A stretch of DNA of 9,221 nt from Bacteroidetes bacterium GWA2_30_7 (GCA_001768155.1 MENC01000262.1:5557-14777); one strand, 5' to 3'; counted from the stretch's first letter, positions 1 to 7,798 are shown. Notes: generated by a model from the sequence alone, not told the origin. Made by a program: numbers and translations.

Positions 1-983
1 TTTGCTATAATACTATTATTTGAAGTTAATATATACGCTTTATTTTTACTTGGACATTCAATATTTCTTAAATAACTTGTATTATTATAACTGTCATCAA
101 ACCAACTTAATCCACCATCAATAGTTTTTAAAATAAACCCACCCCATCCTATTGCATATCCAATAGAATCTGTTTGAAATTCAAAGTCGTTTATTGTATT
201 ATTTGTAATTGTATCAATAAAAACCCAATTATTTCCAGAATCAGTAGTTTTATATAAACTTTTTGAATTTAACAATAAATAACCTGTACTTTCAGTTGGA
301 AATAAAATACTTCTAATTGTTTGTGTAGAATCATAAAGCACAGTATTCCATGAAGTACCGCCATCTGTAGATTTCTTTAATGTATTGCTGAATGCAACAT
401 ATCCTATAGAGCTATTTATAAATTTCATTTTATTAGGATGAGTTCCAGAAAATGTATAAATTGTTTCGAACACCTGATTTGTAAATTTTCTTAAATCAAA
501 ACAATCATCACAAGTACTTGGATTCCATGTAATAAAATAACCACAAGTATCATTAATAACATTTAATTCATTTATACCAAAATCCGGACCAACAGTATAT
601 ATATTACTCCATGTATAACTTCCGTTAGTTGTTTTCTGCAATTTATCACCACTATATTTACTAAATACTCTGTATCCAACATTATTGCTCGGAAAATTAT
701 ATGAATTATAATTATCTATATCGTCGTAACTTCCCATTAATTCCCAATTTACAACCGACCAACTATTACAACTATCAGTAGTTTTAATTAATGAATAATA
801 ATAATAATAAGGACCTTCTGGATATGTTCCACAAGCATATCCTGTGCTGCTTGAAGGGAAATAAATACCACCATAACCAAAACCATAAGCAAATTCATAA
901 TCGGAAAATGTAGATATTTCAGCCCATTGTGATTTTGATTTTAATGAAAAAATTAGAGATAATAATAAAAGGAATATTTTCAT
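1..983 (-). CDS. Secreted Ycf48/BNR-repeat beta-propeller-like protein (3' end beyond window)
   Basis: The frame is open from an ATG at 983 to the window edge: 327 codons without a stop, C-terminus missing. Residues 1-19 form a signal peptide (Lys at 2, hydrophobic 3-13, cleavage probably near SKS-QW). The mature part carries five BNR/Asp-box-like motifs: KTTDSCNSW (67-75), QKTTNGSYTW (116-125), KKSTDGGTSW (203-212), YKTTDSGNNW (244-253) and LKTIDGGLSW (285-294). The last three are spaced 41 residues apart. They alternate with S/T-x-x-GY segments (STGYACG, SSIGYVAF, ESTGYLLL, DSIGYAIG). This is the pattern of Ycf48-like/sialidase-type beta-propellers, which in Bacteroidota are often large exported proteins with a type IX secretion tail; any tail would lie outside the window. 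No sialidase active site is visible, so enzymatic activity is not claimed. Six cysteines occur, including a CDDC at 158-161. It lies downstream of the GT-C gene but has its own promoter-like box, so its link to the glycan genes is uncertain. Confidence 0.85.
   Translation of the reverse strand, partial: MKIFLLLLSLIFSLKSKSQWAEISTFSDYEFAYGFGYGGIYFPSSSTGYACGTYPEGPYYYYYSLIKTTDSCNSWSVVNWELMGSYDDIDNYNSYNFPSNNVGYRVFSKYSGDKLQKTTNGSYTWSNIYTVGPDFGINELNVINDTCGYFITWNPSTCDDCFDLRKFTNQVFETIYTFSGTHPNKMKFINSSIGYVAFSNTLKKSTDGGTSWNTVLYDSTQTIRSILFPTESTGYLLLNSKSLYKTTDSGNNWVFIDTITNNTINDFEFQTDSIGYAIGWGGFILKTIDGGLSWFDDSYNNTSYLRNIECPSKNKAYILTSNNSIIA
795..809. repeat. Triplet microsatellite (ATA)5
   Basis: Five tandem ATA triplets on the plus strand read as five consecutive TAT codons (residues 59-63, all Tyr) of the minus-strand BNR-repeat protein. 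Slippage would add or remove tyrosines without shifting the frame. Confidence 0.7.
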
Positions 984-998
984 ACGGTTTAATTTAAA

Positions 999-1006
999 CA
1001 AAAATA
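999..1006 (-). promoter_or_regulatory. Putative -7 box (TATTTTTG) for the BNR-repeat gene
   Basis: On the minus strand TATTTTTG matches the Bacteroidota -7 consensus TAnnTTTG and ends 15 bases before the ATG at 983. No clear -33 TTG/TTTG element lies at the usual distance. The box overlaps one end of a short palindrome, GTTTAATTTAAAC (987-999). It sits in the 48-base gap after the GT-C gene, so the BNR gene may be transcribed independently. Confidence 0.4.
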
Positions 1007-1031
1007 AAACTTAATCTTCAATATTTATCTT

Positions 1032-3044
1032 TTATTTCGATAATTTTTCAATAATTAAATCATCAAAATAAACTTCTGAATTTTTATCCGGATTCCAAAC
1101 ATAAACTTTTATTGATTTGCCTTTCATTTTTTCGGGGATAACAACTTCTAAATAAAGCTTTTCCCAGCCTTCACTATTTTTTTCAATTGCAGTCCCAGTT
1201 GAAACATTAAATTCTTCGACGTTTTCAGCGGTAACAACCAACTTCCCTTTTTTAGTGTTAGTTTTTCTCCAAACAGATACTTTTAAAATATCATTAGTGT
1301 TTATGTTCTGAATTTTTGTTGAAAGACCAAATAATTTATCACCAGTAAGCTTGATTGCTCCAAACCCTGGAGAACCATTATCCCTAATCTTTGCGATAAA
1401 CTGTTTAAAATCAGATGTATATTTAAAATCAGGAGCTATGAAATTGTAACCATCTTTTTCGCCGGCAAAATCTTCAGGTTTAATTTGCTGTAAAGCTTGG
1501 TGCCATAATTTTTCATCATTAAAAATATATAAAGCATCGCTTTCATAATTATTAGAAATTACTGATTCAGTAATTAATTTTCTTGAAATCTCGAATTTTT
1601 TTTCATCAACCCTTGCAAAATAGCCAGCATTTATTGACATATTATGAGATACGGCAAATTCGGAAAGTTGTAACCAGTTTTTTGGAAAAACATCAGGCAA
1701 TACATAATATATCTTTTTATATCCAACCGCAATTTTATTCCAATCATCATTTCTTAATGGAGAATTAAATGAGTTTGATTTTGTAAATATTTTATTGAAA
1801 TTTAAAATTGATGAATATGAATCAATCACTTGTACAATTAATAAAATGGATATAATAACGATTACAAATATTTGTTTAAACGTTTTAATCAAAATATAAA
1901 AAATAAATAAAAATAATAGATAAGCCACTGGCCAAAAAAATCTGCTCGATGAACGAAATGAATCAGTTATATTATCTAAGAAATGTGGCAATGGATACGA
2001 AAAAATTTGAGTTGTACCAAATGATACTTTATTTGAAAGTGAATAAATGTAAAATAAAAAACATAAAATTATTAATAGAATTATTCGATAATTGAATTTA
2101 ATGTTTTTTAATTTGAAACTTAAAATTATTGAAATAAAAAGTAGTACAATAATCCCAATTCCTAAATAATTAAAACTTTCAAATTCATTACAATTGCAAT
2201 CAATTCTGGGTAATATTGATGACCAATTAAAATTAGGATTAATAAATGACAATATATTCATACAATAATAACCAAATCCGCCTTTATTTGTACCATGTAA
2301 AATTACAAAGTAACCAGCCGCCCACATAGTTAAAAAAGTTATAAAAACATTAATTGGAAAAAACAATATTATCTTTTTGATTTTTACTTCTTTACCTATA
2401 ATTCTTTGAATTAAATCTAAAATCCAGATTGATAAAATCATCAACAAAATATATGCATGCATTAATGAAGAAATGCACAATAATAATATCCAAAATTTGT
2501 TTTTATAAACCGTATTAAAATATAAATAAATTGCAGCAAGAATTATCCATTGACCAAAAAGTGAATAATGTCCATTAAGACGATTTAATAAAAAAGGAGC
2601 AATTAAAAAAAAAGTACTATACAAAATGATAATCAATTTATTATCAGAAAATTTTGATAATAGTTTAATTGCAAAAAATGACTGTAATATAAAACACAAT
2701 AAAATCCAAATGCCAATATATTGAAAATCTGATGGTAGAAAATAATTAAATGGTTTAAAGATAAATGCCATTATAGGAATTGAATCAGTAAATACTATTG
2801 ATGAGCTAAGCTCAATTCCATAATTTGGATTTAATCCAAATGGAAATTGTAAAATAGGTGCAGCCCTGTAGAATTGCCATCCTAAATAATTTGTAGCAGG
2901 GTCACCTTCTAACAACCAATCGACATTTTTTGGATTGATTATTAATCCTTTAGTAATAAATAAAAAAGCAATAATCCCTAAAATAATTGAAAATCCAAGA
3001 GGGAAAAGCTTTATTTTATTATACAAATTTTTAATTATATTCAT
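1032..3044 (-). CDS. GT-C-like (DUF6311-like) membrane glycosyltransferase with C-terminal carbohydrate-binding-like domain
   Basis: The product has 670 residues. Residues 14-410 hold about ten or more hydrophobic helices. Typical loop motifs are GDPATNYLGWQFYR (47-60), GLNPNYGIE with SSIVFTDSIP (70-90), NRLNGHYSLFGQW (154-166) and DSFRSSSRFFWP (361-372). I recognise these as the DUF6311 pattern, a GT-C-like family of polytopic proteins thought to transfer sugars from polyprenyl-phosphate donors outside the cytoplasmic membrane. D48 in the first periplasmic loop is a candidate catalytic acid (inference). Residues about 411-540 form a soluble region. Residues 558-666 are a beta-rich module ending in VWNPDK (649-654) and VYFDDL (658-663), like CBM4/9-type jelly rolls. 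The same module makes up the lipoprotein at 7916-8479 (53 of 109 positions identical). The gene is divergent from the GT2 gene, which may make its donor. The membrane family call is fairly firm. Substrate and activity are unknown, and a role as a polymerase or scaffold is possible. Confidence 0.8.
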   Translation of the reverse strand: MNIIKNLYNKIKLFPLGFSIILGIIAFLFITKGLIINPKNVDWLLEGDPATNYLGWQFYRAAPILQFPFGLNPNYGIELSSSIVFTDSIPIMAFIFKPFNYFLPSDFQYIGIWILLCFILQSFFAIKLLSKFSDNKLIIILYSTFFLIAPFLLNRLNGHYSLFGQWIILAAIYLYFNTVYKNKFWILLLCISSLMHAYILLMILSIWILDLIQRIIGKEVKIKKIILFFPINVFITFLTMWAAGYFVILHGTNKGGFGYYCMNILSFINPNFNWSSILPRIDCNCNEFESFNYLGIGIIVLLFISIILSFKLKNIKFNYRIILLIILCFLFYIYSLSNKVSFGTTQIFSYPLPHFLDNITDSFRSSSRFFWPVAYLLFLFIFYILIKTFKQIFVIVIISILLIVQVIDSYSSILNFNKIFTKSNSFNSPLRNDDWNKIAVGYKKIYYVLPDVFPKNWLQLSEFAVSHNMSINAGYFARVDEKKFEISRKLITESVISNNYESDALYIFNDEKLWHQALQQIKPEDFAGEKDGYNFIAPDFKYTSDFKQFIAKIRDNGSPGFGAIKLTGDKLFGLSTKIQNINTNDILKVSVWRKTNTKKGKLVVTAENVEEFNVSTGTAIEKNSEGWEKLYLEVVIPEKMKGKSIKVYVWNPDKNSEVYFDDLIIEKLSK
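1047..1373 (-). repeat. Dispersed coding repeat, copy 1: C-terminal domain of the GT-C-like protein
   Basis: This encodes residues 558-666 of the GT-C-like protein and matches residues 71-179 of the lipoprotein (copy 2, 8126-8452, opposite strand). A hand-made ungapped alignment gives 53 identities in 109. Shared blocks include KLTGDKLFG, VWR, AENV, GWE, VWNPDK and VYFDDL. The periodic hydrophobic pattern and closing YFDDL-x-I strand suggest a carbohydrate-binding-like beta sandwich. The two are homologous protein domains rather than a recent DNA duplication, because codon choice differs within conserved blocks. Confidence 0.85.
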
Positions 3045-3064
3045 TTAAAAATTATCATTATTTG

Positions 3065-3073
3065 CAAACAGTA
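3065..3073 (-). promoter_or_regulatory. Possible degenerate -7 box for the GT-C-like gene
   Basis: On the minus strand TACTGTTTG is a TA-N3-TTTG variant of the TAnnTTTG box, one base longer than consensus, ending 20 bases before the start at 3044. The position matches the other genes here, but the spacing is off. The call is weak. Confidence 0.25.
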
Positions 3074-3249
3074 ATAGGTTAAAAATCAATTATTTAAATA
3101 ATTACTTGAATTTAGGTAAGTATTTAATCTCAAAAATAAAAAAAGAAATTTAGTTAACTAATACGATATTAACATTTTTCCACGATATGTAAAAAAATAA
3201 GAATGAAATACCCTTTATAGTTACTATTTTTATAATGATTAATATTTTA

Positions 3250-3257
3250 TACTTTTG
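3250..3257 (+). promoter_or_regulatory. Putative -7 box (TACTTTTG) for the GT2-methyltransferase operon
   Basis: TACTTTTG matches TAnnTTTG exactly and ends 19 bases before the ATG at 3277. A TTTT at 3227-3230 is the nearest thing to a -33 element. The box lies in the 232-base region between the divergent GT-C-like and GT2 genes, which otherwise shows only A+T-rich sequence and no gene. Confidence 0.45.
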
Positions 3258-3276
3258 ACTAAAATTTAAAAAATAA

Positions 3277-4209
3277 ATGGAATCAGAGATTTCCCTTTCA
3301 ATTGTTATTCCTTGCTTTAATGAAGAAAAAAACATTTCTTCCTTATATATTGAACTTAAAGATACACTGAATCAACTTAATTATTCTTATGAAATTATTT
3401 TTTCTGATGACGGAAGCAAAGATGGTACTTTTGAAAAAATTAAGGAACTAAACAATAAAGATAAATCAGTAAAAGGCATTTCACTTTCAAGAAATTTTGG
3501 ACACCAAATAGCTTTAATGGCTGGCATAAAAGCCGCAAAAGGAAAAATAGTTATTACTATGGATGGCGATTTGCAACACCCGCCTGCGATTATTCCTGAG
3601 CTTTTGAAAAAACAATCTGAGGGATTTGATATTGTAAATACTCGTAGAATTGACAATGCAGATATAGGTTTTATCAAAAAGACAACTTCTAAAACATTTT
3701 ATAAGTTTGTTAATTATATGGCAGATATTCACATAGAGCCTGCATCTGCAGATTTCCGTTTGATGACCAGAAAAGCTGTTGATGCTTTTATTGAAATTCC
3801 AGAAAGAGATAGATTTACCAGAGGATTAATAAGTTGGATGGGATTTAATCAGACGATAATAGATTATCAGGCTGCAAAACGTTTTGCAGGAAAATCAAAA
3901 TATACTTTTCGAAAAATGCTTCATTTCGCATCAGATGGAATTACTTCATTTTCTTCAAAACCGTTAAGATTCTCTTTTTACTTTGGTCTTCTAACTTTTT
4001 TTCTTGGCTTATTATATTCTGTATATTCTATATTTAATCACTTTTCAGGTAATACGGTTTCAGGTTGGACTTCACTAATGGTTACCGTATTAATTATTGG
4101 GGGTATTCAATTATTAAGCATTGGTATTATTGGCGAATATATTGCAAGAATTTTCAATGAGTCAAAATCAAGACCTCTTTATTTTATTAAAGATGCAACA
4201 AAAGATTAA
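3277..4209 (+). CDS. Polyprenyl-phosphate glycosyltransferase, family 2 (GtrB/DPM1/ArnC-like)
   Basis: At 310 residues this has the usual length for the family. The N-terminal GT-A domain begins LSIVIPCFNEEKNI (7-20). SDDGSKDGT (43-51) binds the nucleotide, LSRNFGHQIALMAG (70-83) is a family block, and MDGDLQHPP (95-103) carries the DxD-type metal site. DFRLMTRKAV (159-168) and RFTRGLISWMG (179-189) are the signatures separating polyprenyl-phosphate glycosyltransferases from other GT2 enzymes. Two hydrophobic helices follow (about 232-253 and 266-286), with a basic C-terminal tail. Such enzymes move a sugar from a nucleotide sugar to undecaprenyl phosphate on the cytoplasmic face; the lipid-linked sugar is then used by a GT-C enzyme outside. 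The sugar (glucose, mannose, GlcNAc or aminoarabinose) cannot be read from sequence. The divergent GT-C-like gene is the obvious partner, and the methyltransferase follows after 48 bases. The ATG at 3277 is right because VIPCFNEE sits at the normal distance from the N-terminus. Confidence 0.92.
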   Translation: MESEISLSIVIPCFNEEKNISSLYIELKDTLNQLNYSYEIIFSDDGSKDGTFEKIKELNNKDKSVKGISLSRNFGHQIALMAGIKAAKGKIVITMDGDLQHPPAIIPELLKKQSEGFDIVNTRRIDNADIGFIKKTTSKTFYKFVNYMADIHIEPASADFRLMTRKAVDAFIEIPERDRFTRGLISWMGFNQTIIDYQAAKRFAGKSKYTFRKMLHFASDGITSFSSKPLRFSFYFGLLTFFLGLLYSVYSIFNHFSGNTVSGWTSLMVTVLIIGGIQLLSIGIIGEYIARIFNESKSRPLYFIKDATKD

Positions 4210-4257
4210 TTTCAGATTATTTTATATTCTTTCGCTATTAAATAAACTTATTATTAT

Positions 4258-5016
4258 ATGAATATTTCTAAGTATCAATCCATTATAGATATATATCCTA
4301 AGAAGAGATTTAATCTCCCCAAAGAATACCAACAAATATATAAGGAACATTATAAGAAAAACCGAGAAGGAGAAACAAAAGCTACTTCAATTTCAATAAA
4401 AATGGAAAGATGGCTTCATAAAATGGTAGCAAAAGATGTTTCAAATGTACACAATGATAAAACAACTCTTGAAATCGGAGCTGGGACATTTAATCAGCTT
4501 AAATATGAGCCAAATGTAAATGTTTATGATGTGATTGAACCATTTGAAGAGTTATATAAAGATTCTCCATACCGTAATCGGATAAGAAAAATTTATAAAG
4601 ATATTTCAGAAATTAATAATGTAAAATACAACAGAATAACTTCTGTGGCAACTTTTGAACATATTTTAAATTTACCTGAAGTTGTTGCAATGTCTGCATT
4701 ATTATTAGAAAAAAACGGAGAACTAAGAGTTTCTATTCCAAATGAAGGGACAATTCTCTGGAGATTAGGAACTTATATCACAGGTTATGAATTTAAAAAA
4801 ACGTATGGTTTAGATTACCAAATTTTAATGAAATACGAACATGTTAATACAGCTGAGGAGATTGAGGCTATTTTAAACTATTTTTTTAAAACAATTTCAT
4901 CAAAATCATATGGGATTTCAAAAAAAATTGCATTTTATCGTTTTTTTTGTTGTTCTGAACCTGATATTGAAAAAGCAATTAAATATCTTGAAAACAAAAT
5001 AAGAATAAAAAATTAA
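4258..5016 (+). CDS. Class I SAM-dependent methyltransferase
   Basis: The product has 252 residues, soluble, with no signal peptide. LEIGAGTFNQ (71-80) is SAM-binding motif I, preceded by the expected short strand. DVIEPFEELY (91-100) ends the second strand with an acidic residue suited to the SAM ribose. ITSVATFEHILNLP (127-140) is the motif IV/post-IV region, as in Methyltransf_11-type enzymes. LLLEKNGELRVSIPNEG (148-164) is the 'too-late-like gene' strand typical of the fold. The N-terminal 60 residues are basic and helical with no assigned role. It follows the GT2 gene by 48 bases with no obvious promoter of its own, so methylation of a sugar or lipid-linked glycan intermediate is the likely job (inference). 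A run of eight T at 4941-4948 lies near the 3' end, where slippage would alter the last 20 or so residues. The stop overlaps that of the convergent AlgX-like gene. The substrate is not recognisable. Confidence 0.85.
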   Translation: MNISKYQSIIDIYPKKRFNLPKEYQQIYKEHYKKNREGETKATSISIKMERWLHKMVAKDVSNVHNDKTTLEIGAGTFNQLKYEPNVNVYDVIEPFEELYKDSPYRNRIRKIYKDISEINNVKYNRITSVATFEHILNLPEVVAMSALLLEKNGELRVSIPNEGTILWRLGTYITGYEFKKTYGLDYQILMKYEHVNTAEEIEAILNYFFKTISSKSYGISKKIAFYRFFCCSEPDIEKAIKYLENKIRIKN

Positions 5017-5030
5017 CTTTTTTTATTTTT
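5004..5030. terminator. Weak A/T hairpin at the convergent gene ends
   Basis: A run of A (5004-5012, interrupted by T) can pair with a run of T (5019-5027) around a 6-base loop that holds both stop codons, followed by more T on the plus strand. The stem has no G-C pair. It could act as a bidirectional terminator but is poor by usual rules. Confidence 0.25.
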
Positions 5031-6368
5031 AATAAAGTATAATGCTGACTTACGAACCATTTCATCTACTGATATTTTTCTTTCAGCAGCTTGTTTTTTC
5101 ACCAAATCAAACCATTCTTTATTACTTTTTATTATTTCAATTTGAGATTGAATTTCTGAATTATTAATATTATTGTTGTTATCTCTTTTATCAGCATTTA
5201 AATCTTTTCTATTTTCCAGTTCTTTAAAAAGACTGATAAATCTTTGAGTAAAGATTTCATCAAGAAATTTTATATTTAATTCGGTAATTAATAATACCAA
5301 TATATCTTTTGATAGAACTTCTTTCTCAACATCAAGCGTATGAACAAGTATCTTTTTATCTATAATCTTACGATTATGCCATTTTAATTTATAGTTATAA
5401 CTCCAAAAACTAGAATTTTTACCAAAAGTGCTGTCAAGATAAGGATAAAATGTATAAAAACCGTTCACATAACTATCTCCTACAAATAAAGCATTAGGTC
5501 TAACAGTATTGGTATCGGTAATATATTTTATATTTGGATAATACATATATAAGTTATCTAAATTTTGAAAAATATTTAATGGTGTAGCCAAATCATCATC
5601 ACTACATTTCATTTCTGTATTTGTTGTATAACCTCCTTCATCAATTTGTTTAACCATTTTAATATTCATTAACTTTGAAATATAATTGGTTAAACTATCT
5701 GTAACTAAAGTAATTCCATAACCACTCCAATGTGCGCCGTTTACTGGATATAATGGGTATCTACTTGTATCTTTAATTGAAATAAAATATTTATTAAAAT
5801 CAATAAAATTAATTTTACTTTTTCTCAAATAAGAAACATATAAATCATAATTAGTTTGGGTTCTTTTTTCAAGATTATATTGTGGTGGGATATTTTCAGG
5901 CATAAAAGAAGTTTTTGCTGGTGCAAAAACCAATATAAATTCAATTCCGTTTTCTTTAAATTTTTTTTGAATGTATTCGATTCTTTCAAATCCTTTTTTA
6001 ATTCTATCGTATCCAACAAAATCAAAACCCATATAAGCATCAATATAATCGGATTGAAATAATTGATTATTTTTCCCTAAAACAGCTAACCCTATTTTTA
6101 TAAAATCAAAAAAACTATATTTAAGTTGATTATTAAGGCGTATAAAAAATGACCTAAATCCAATATTTTCGTTAAAATAAGGTTCGTAATTTGTTTGATA
6201 TTTTCCTGAAAACCAATTATCAATCAATGAATCTGGTTTTTTTGTTAATATATATTCTCCTCCAAGAGGTTTTTCTTTTATAAATGGAATAGTGTTTTGA
6301 ATTAATGGAATAAAAAGCAATAAAATCAAAAGAATTAACAGTATGTTTTTTATTTTAGTTCGTTTCAT
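5013..6368 (-). CDS. Membrane-anchored SGNH/AlgX-AlgJ-like glycan O-acetylation protein
   Basis: The product has 451 residues. Residues 7-29 are one hydrophobic helix (N-in signal anchor), so the rest is periplasmic. The segment DNWFSGKYQTNYEPYF followed by ENIGFR (50-72) matches the start of the AlgJ/AlgX/DHHW-type SGNH fold. ILVFAPAKTSFMPENIPP (145-162) is the block normally reading V-x-P-x-K-x-x-x-x-P-E. AHWSGYG (212-218) holds the candidate catalytic H213, and FVGDSY (295-300) holds the nucleophile S299. In AlgX the acid is the Asp two residues before the His; here that position is G211. C-terminal residues 397-403 are an Asn-rich linker, and 404-451 form a charged helical tail (KEWF, KISVDEMVRKSA). 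It is 11 bases downstream of the MBOAT gene, the standard pairing in which the MBOAT exports acyl groups and the SGNH partner puts them on a polysaccharide. The family call is good; the polymer is unknown. Confidence 0.85.
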   Translation of the reverse strand: MKRTKIKNILLILLILLLFIPLIQNTIPFIKEKPLGGEYILTKKPDSLIDNWFSGKYQTNYEPYFNENIGFRSFFIRLNNQLKYSFFDFIKIGLAVLGKNNQLFQSDYIDAYMGFDFVGYDRIKKGFERIEYIQKKFKENGIEFILVFAPAKTSFMPENIPPQYNLEKRTQTNYDLYVSYLRKSKINFIDFNKYFISIKDTSRYPLYPVNGAHWSGYGITLVTDSLTNYISKLMNIKMVKQIDEGGYTTNTEMKCSDDDLATPLNIFQNLDNLYMYYPNIKYITDTNTVRPNALFVGDSYVNGFYTFYPYLDSTFGKNSSFWSYNYKLKWHNRKIIDKKILVHTLDVEKEVLSKDILVLLITELNIKFLDEIFTQRFISLFKELENRKDLNADKRDNNNNINNSEIQSQIEIIKSNKEWFDLVKKQAAERKISVDEMVRKSALYFIKNKKS

Positions 6369-6379
6369 ATTTTAAAAAA

Positions 6380-7798
6380 CTAAAATCTAAAATATATAAA
6401 TGGATTAAAGCCCGTAGAAGTAATTGTGCTTACTGATATTAAAAGTAATAAAACCGTTAAAATAGAAATTCCAATATGTCTTGAATTTGGATAATCATTG
6501 TAATATACCATATCCTGAATTTTTTGACCAAATTTTGTATAAACAAAAAACGAAAATATTATTGCAATTATTAAAATTGTAAAATATTCTTTCCCAAAAT
6601 AAAGATTTGGAACAAATTCAAAAACAAATAATCTTTTAACAAATATAAATCCTTCACTTAGGGTTTCTATTCTAAAGAAAACCCAGCCTATCATTACAAA
6701 AAAGAAAGTGAGAAGTGTACTTGGAAATTTTCCAATTTTATTGTAAACATTCAACAAAAACGCTCTTTCTAATACCAGAAACACTCCATGATAAGCTCCC
6801 CAAAGTACAAAACTCCACGAAGCTCCATGCCACAAACCAGAAGCCAAAAACACCAACCAAAGATTAAAATATAATCTTGATTTTGTCTTTACTTGATTAC
6901 CACCCAGCGGAATATACAAATAACTTCTCATCCAACTACCTAAGGTCATGTGCCATCGTCTCCAAAATTCGGTAATACTTTGTGCAATATATGGATTGTT
7001 GAAATTTTCGGGAAACTTAAATCCCATCATTTTTCCCAAGCCAATTGCCATATCTGAATATCCAGAAAAATCGAAATAAATTTGGAATGTGTATGAAATA
7101 ATACCAATCCAAGCAGTATATGTATCTAACTCGGCAATATTCATTGCAAAAATTTTATCAGCTTGTTCGCCCATTACATTTGCAATTAGAATTTTTTTGG
7201 ATAAGCCTAATGCAAATCTGTAAAATCCGGTTAAGCGATTGTCAACATTCTCATTTCGAGTTGTAATTTGGTCAGCTAAATCATGGTAACGTATAATTGG
7301 TCCTGCAATAAGTTTAGGAAACAATATTATATAAAGTTGATAATCCCAAAAATTCTTTAATGGTTTATGAATTCTTCTATAAACATCAACAACATAAGTA
7401 ATTGTTTCAAATGTATAAAATGAGATTCCTATTGGAAGAACAAGTTTTGTCCAATGAATTTCGCCACCACCAAAAACAGAAAGTGCCTGATTTACATTTT
7501 CAATAAAAAAGTTTGAATATTTAAAATAAAATAATAACCCAAGATTTATACTTAATGATAAAATCAGCATCATTCGTCGATGAATTTCATTTTTAGTATT
7601 GTCCATCCATTTAACTAAATGGAAATCAAGAAGAGTAGTTCCTAAAATTACGAAGATAAATTTAGGAGCTCCCCAACTATAGAAAAATATACTAAACAGT
7701 AAAATTGTTATATTTTTAAGTTTTTTGGGAACTAAAAAATAAGTAGTTAGAAAAATTGGCAGGAAATACAATAAAAACAAGCTACTACTAAATATCAT
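6380..7798 (-). CDS. MBOAT family O-acyltransferase (AlgI-like)
   Basis: At 472 residues, this is a polytopic membrane protein with about eleven hydrophobic segments. Typical AlgI/DltB-group motifs are present in order: YSWGAPKF (40-47), LPIGISFYTFETITYVVDVY (121-140), FPKLIAGPIIRY (160-171), YFDFSGYSDMAIGLG (241-255), NNPY then SITEFWRRWHMTLGSWMR (274-291), YLYIPLGGN (293-301), and SGLWHGASWSFVLWGAYHG (320-338). H324 in LWHG is the invariant MBOAT histidine, and H283 is the second conserved one. The C-terminus NPFIYFRF is also typical. The protein would take acyl groups, probably acetyl from a cytoplasmic donor, across the membrane to the SGNH partner encoded 11 bases downstream. The two genes clearly form one operon, starting from a promoter-like box in the gap shared with the divergent lipoprotein. 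All catalytic positions I can check are present. It resembles the alginate acetylation MBOAT, but alginate itself is not implied. Confidence 0.95.
   Translation of the reverse strand: MIFSSSLFLLYFLPIFLTTYFLVPKKLKNITILLFSIFFYSWGAPKFIFVILGTTLLDFHLVKWMDNTKNEIHRRMMLILSLSINLGLLFYFKYSNFFIENVNQALSVFGGGEIHWTKLVLPIGISFYTFETITYVVDVYRRIHKPLKNFWDYQLYIILFPKLIAGPIIRYHDLADQITTRNENVDNRLTGFYRFALGLSKKILIANVMGEQADKIFAMNIAELDTYTAWIGIISYTFQIYFDFSGYSDMAIGLGKMMGFKFPENFNNPYIAQSITEFWRRWHMTLGSWMRSYLYIPLGGNQVKTKSRLYFNLWLVFLASGLWHGASWSFVLWGAYHGVFLVLERAFLLNVYNKIGKFPSTLLTFFFVMIGWVFFRIETLSEGFIFVKRLFVFEFVPNLYFGKEYFTILIIAIIFSFFVYTKFGQKIQDMVYYNDYPNSRHIGISILTVLLLLISVSTITSTGFNPFIYFRF

Noticed and set aside
1583..1768. Plus-strand open frame of 61 codons
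   Set aside because: It lies wholly inside the GT-C-like gene on the other strand; no family pattern and no promoter or spacing to suggest a gene.
3088..3103. Perfect 16-base palindrome AATTATTTAAATAATT between the divergent genes
   Set aside because: With about 80 percent A+T, one or two perfect 16-base palindromes are expected in a window this size by a rough composition estimate, so it is not treated as an operator.
3150..3335. Minus-strand open frame of 61 codons in the divergent gap
   Set aside because: It overlaps the start of the well-supported GT2 gene and its promoter-like box; its sequence is low-complexity Ile/Phe/Lys typical of A+T-rich noise.
3387..3732. Two minus-strand open frames of 96 and 72 codons
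   Set aside because: Both are antisense to the conserved catalytic part of the GT2 gene and show no protein family features.
5825..6062. Open frames on both strands of 72 and 68 codons
   Set aside because: Both are alternative frames of the AlgX-like gene, with no recognisable features.
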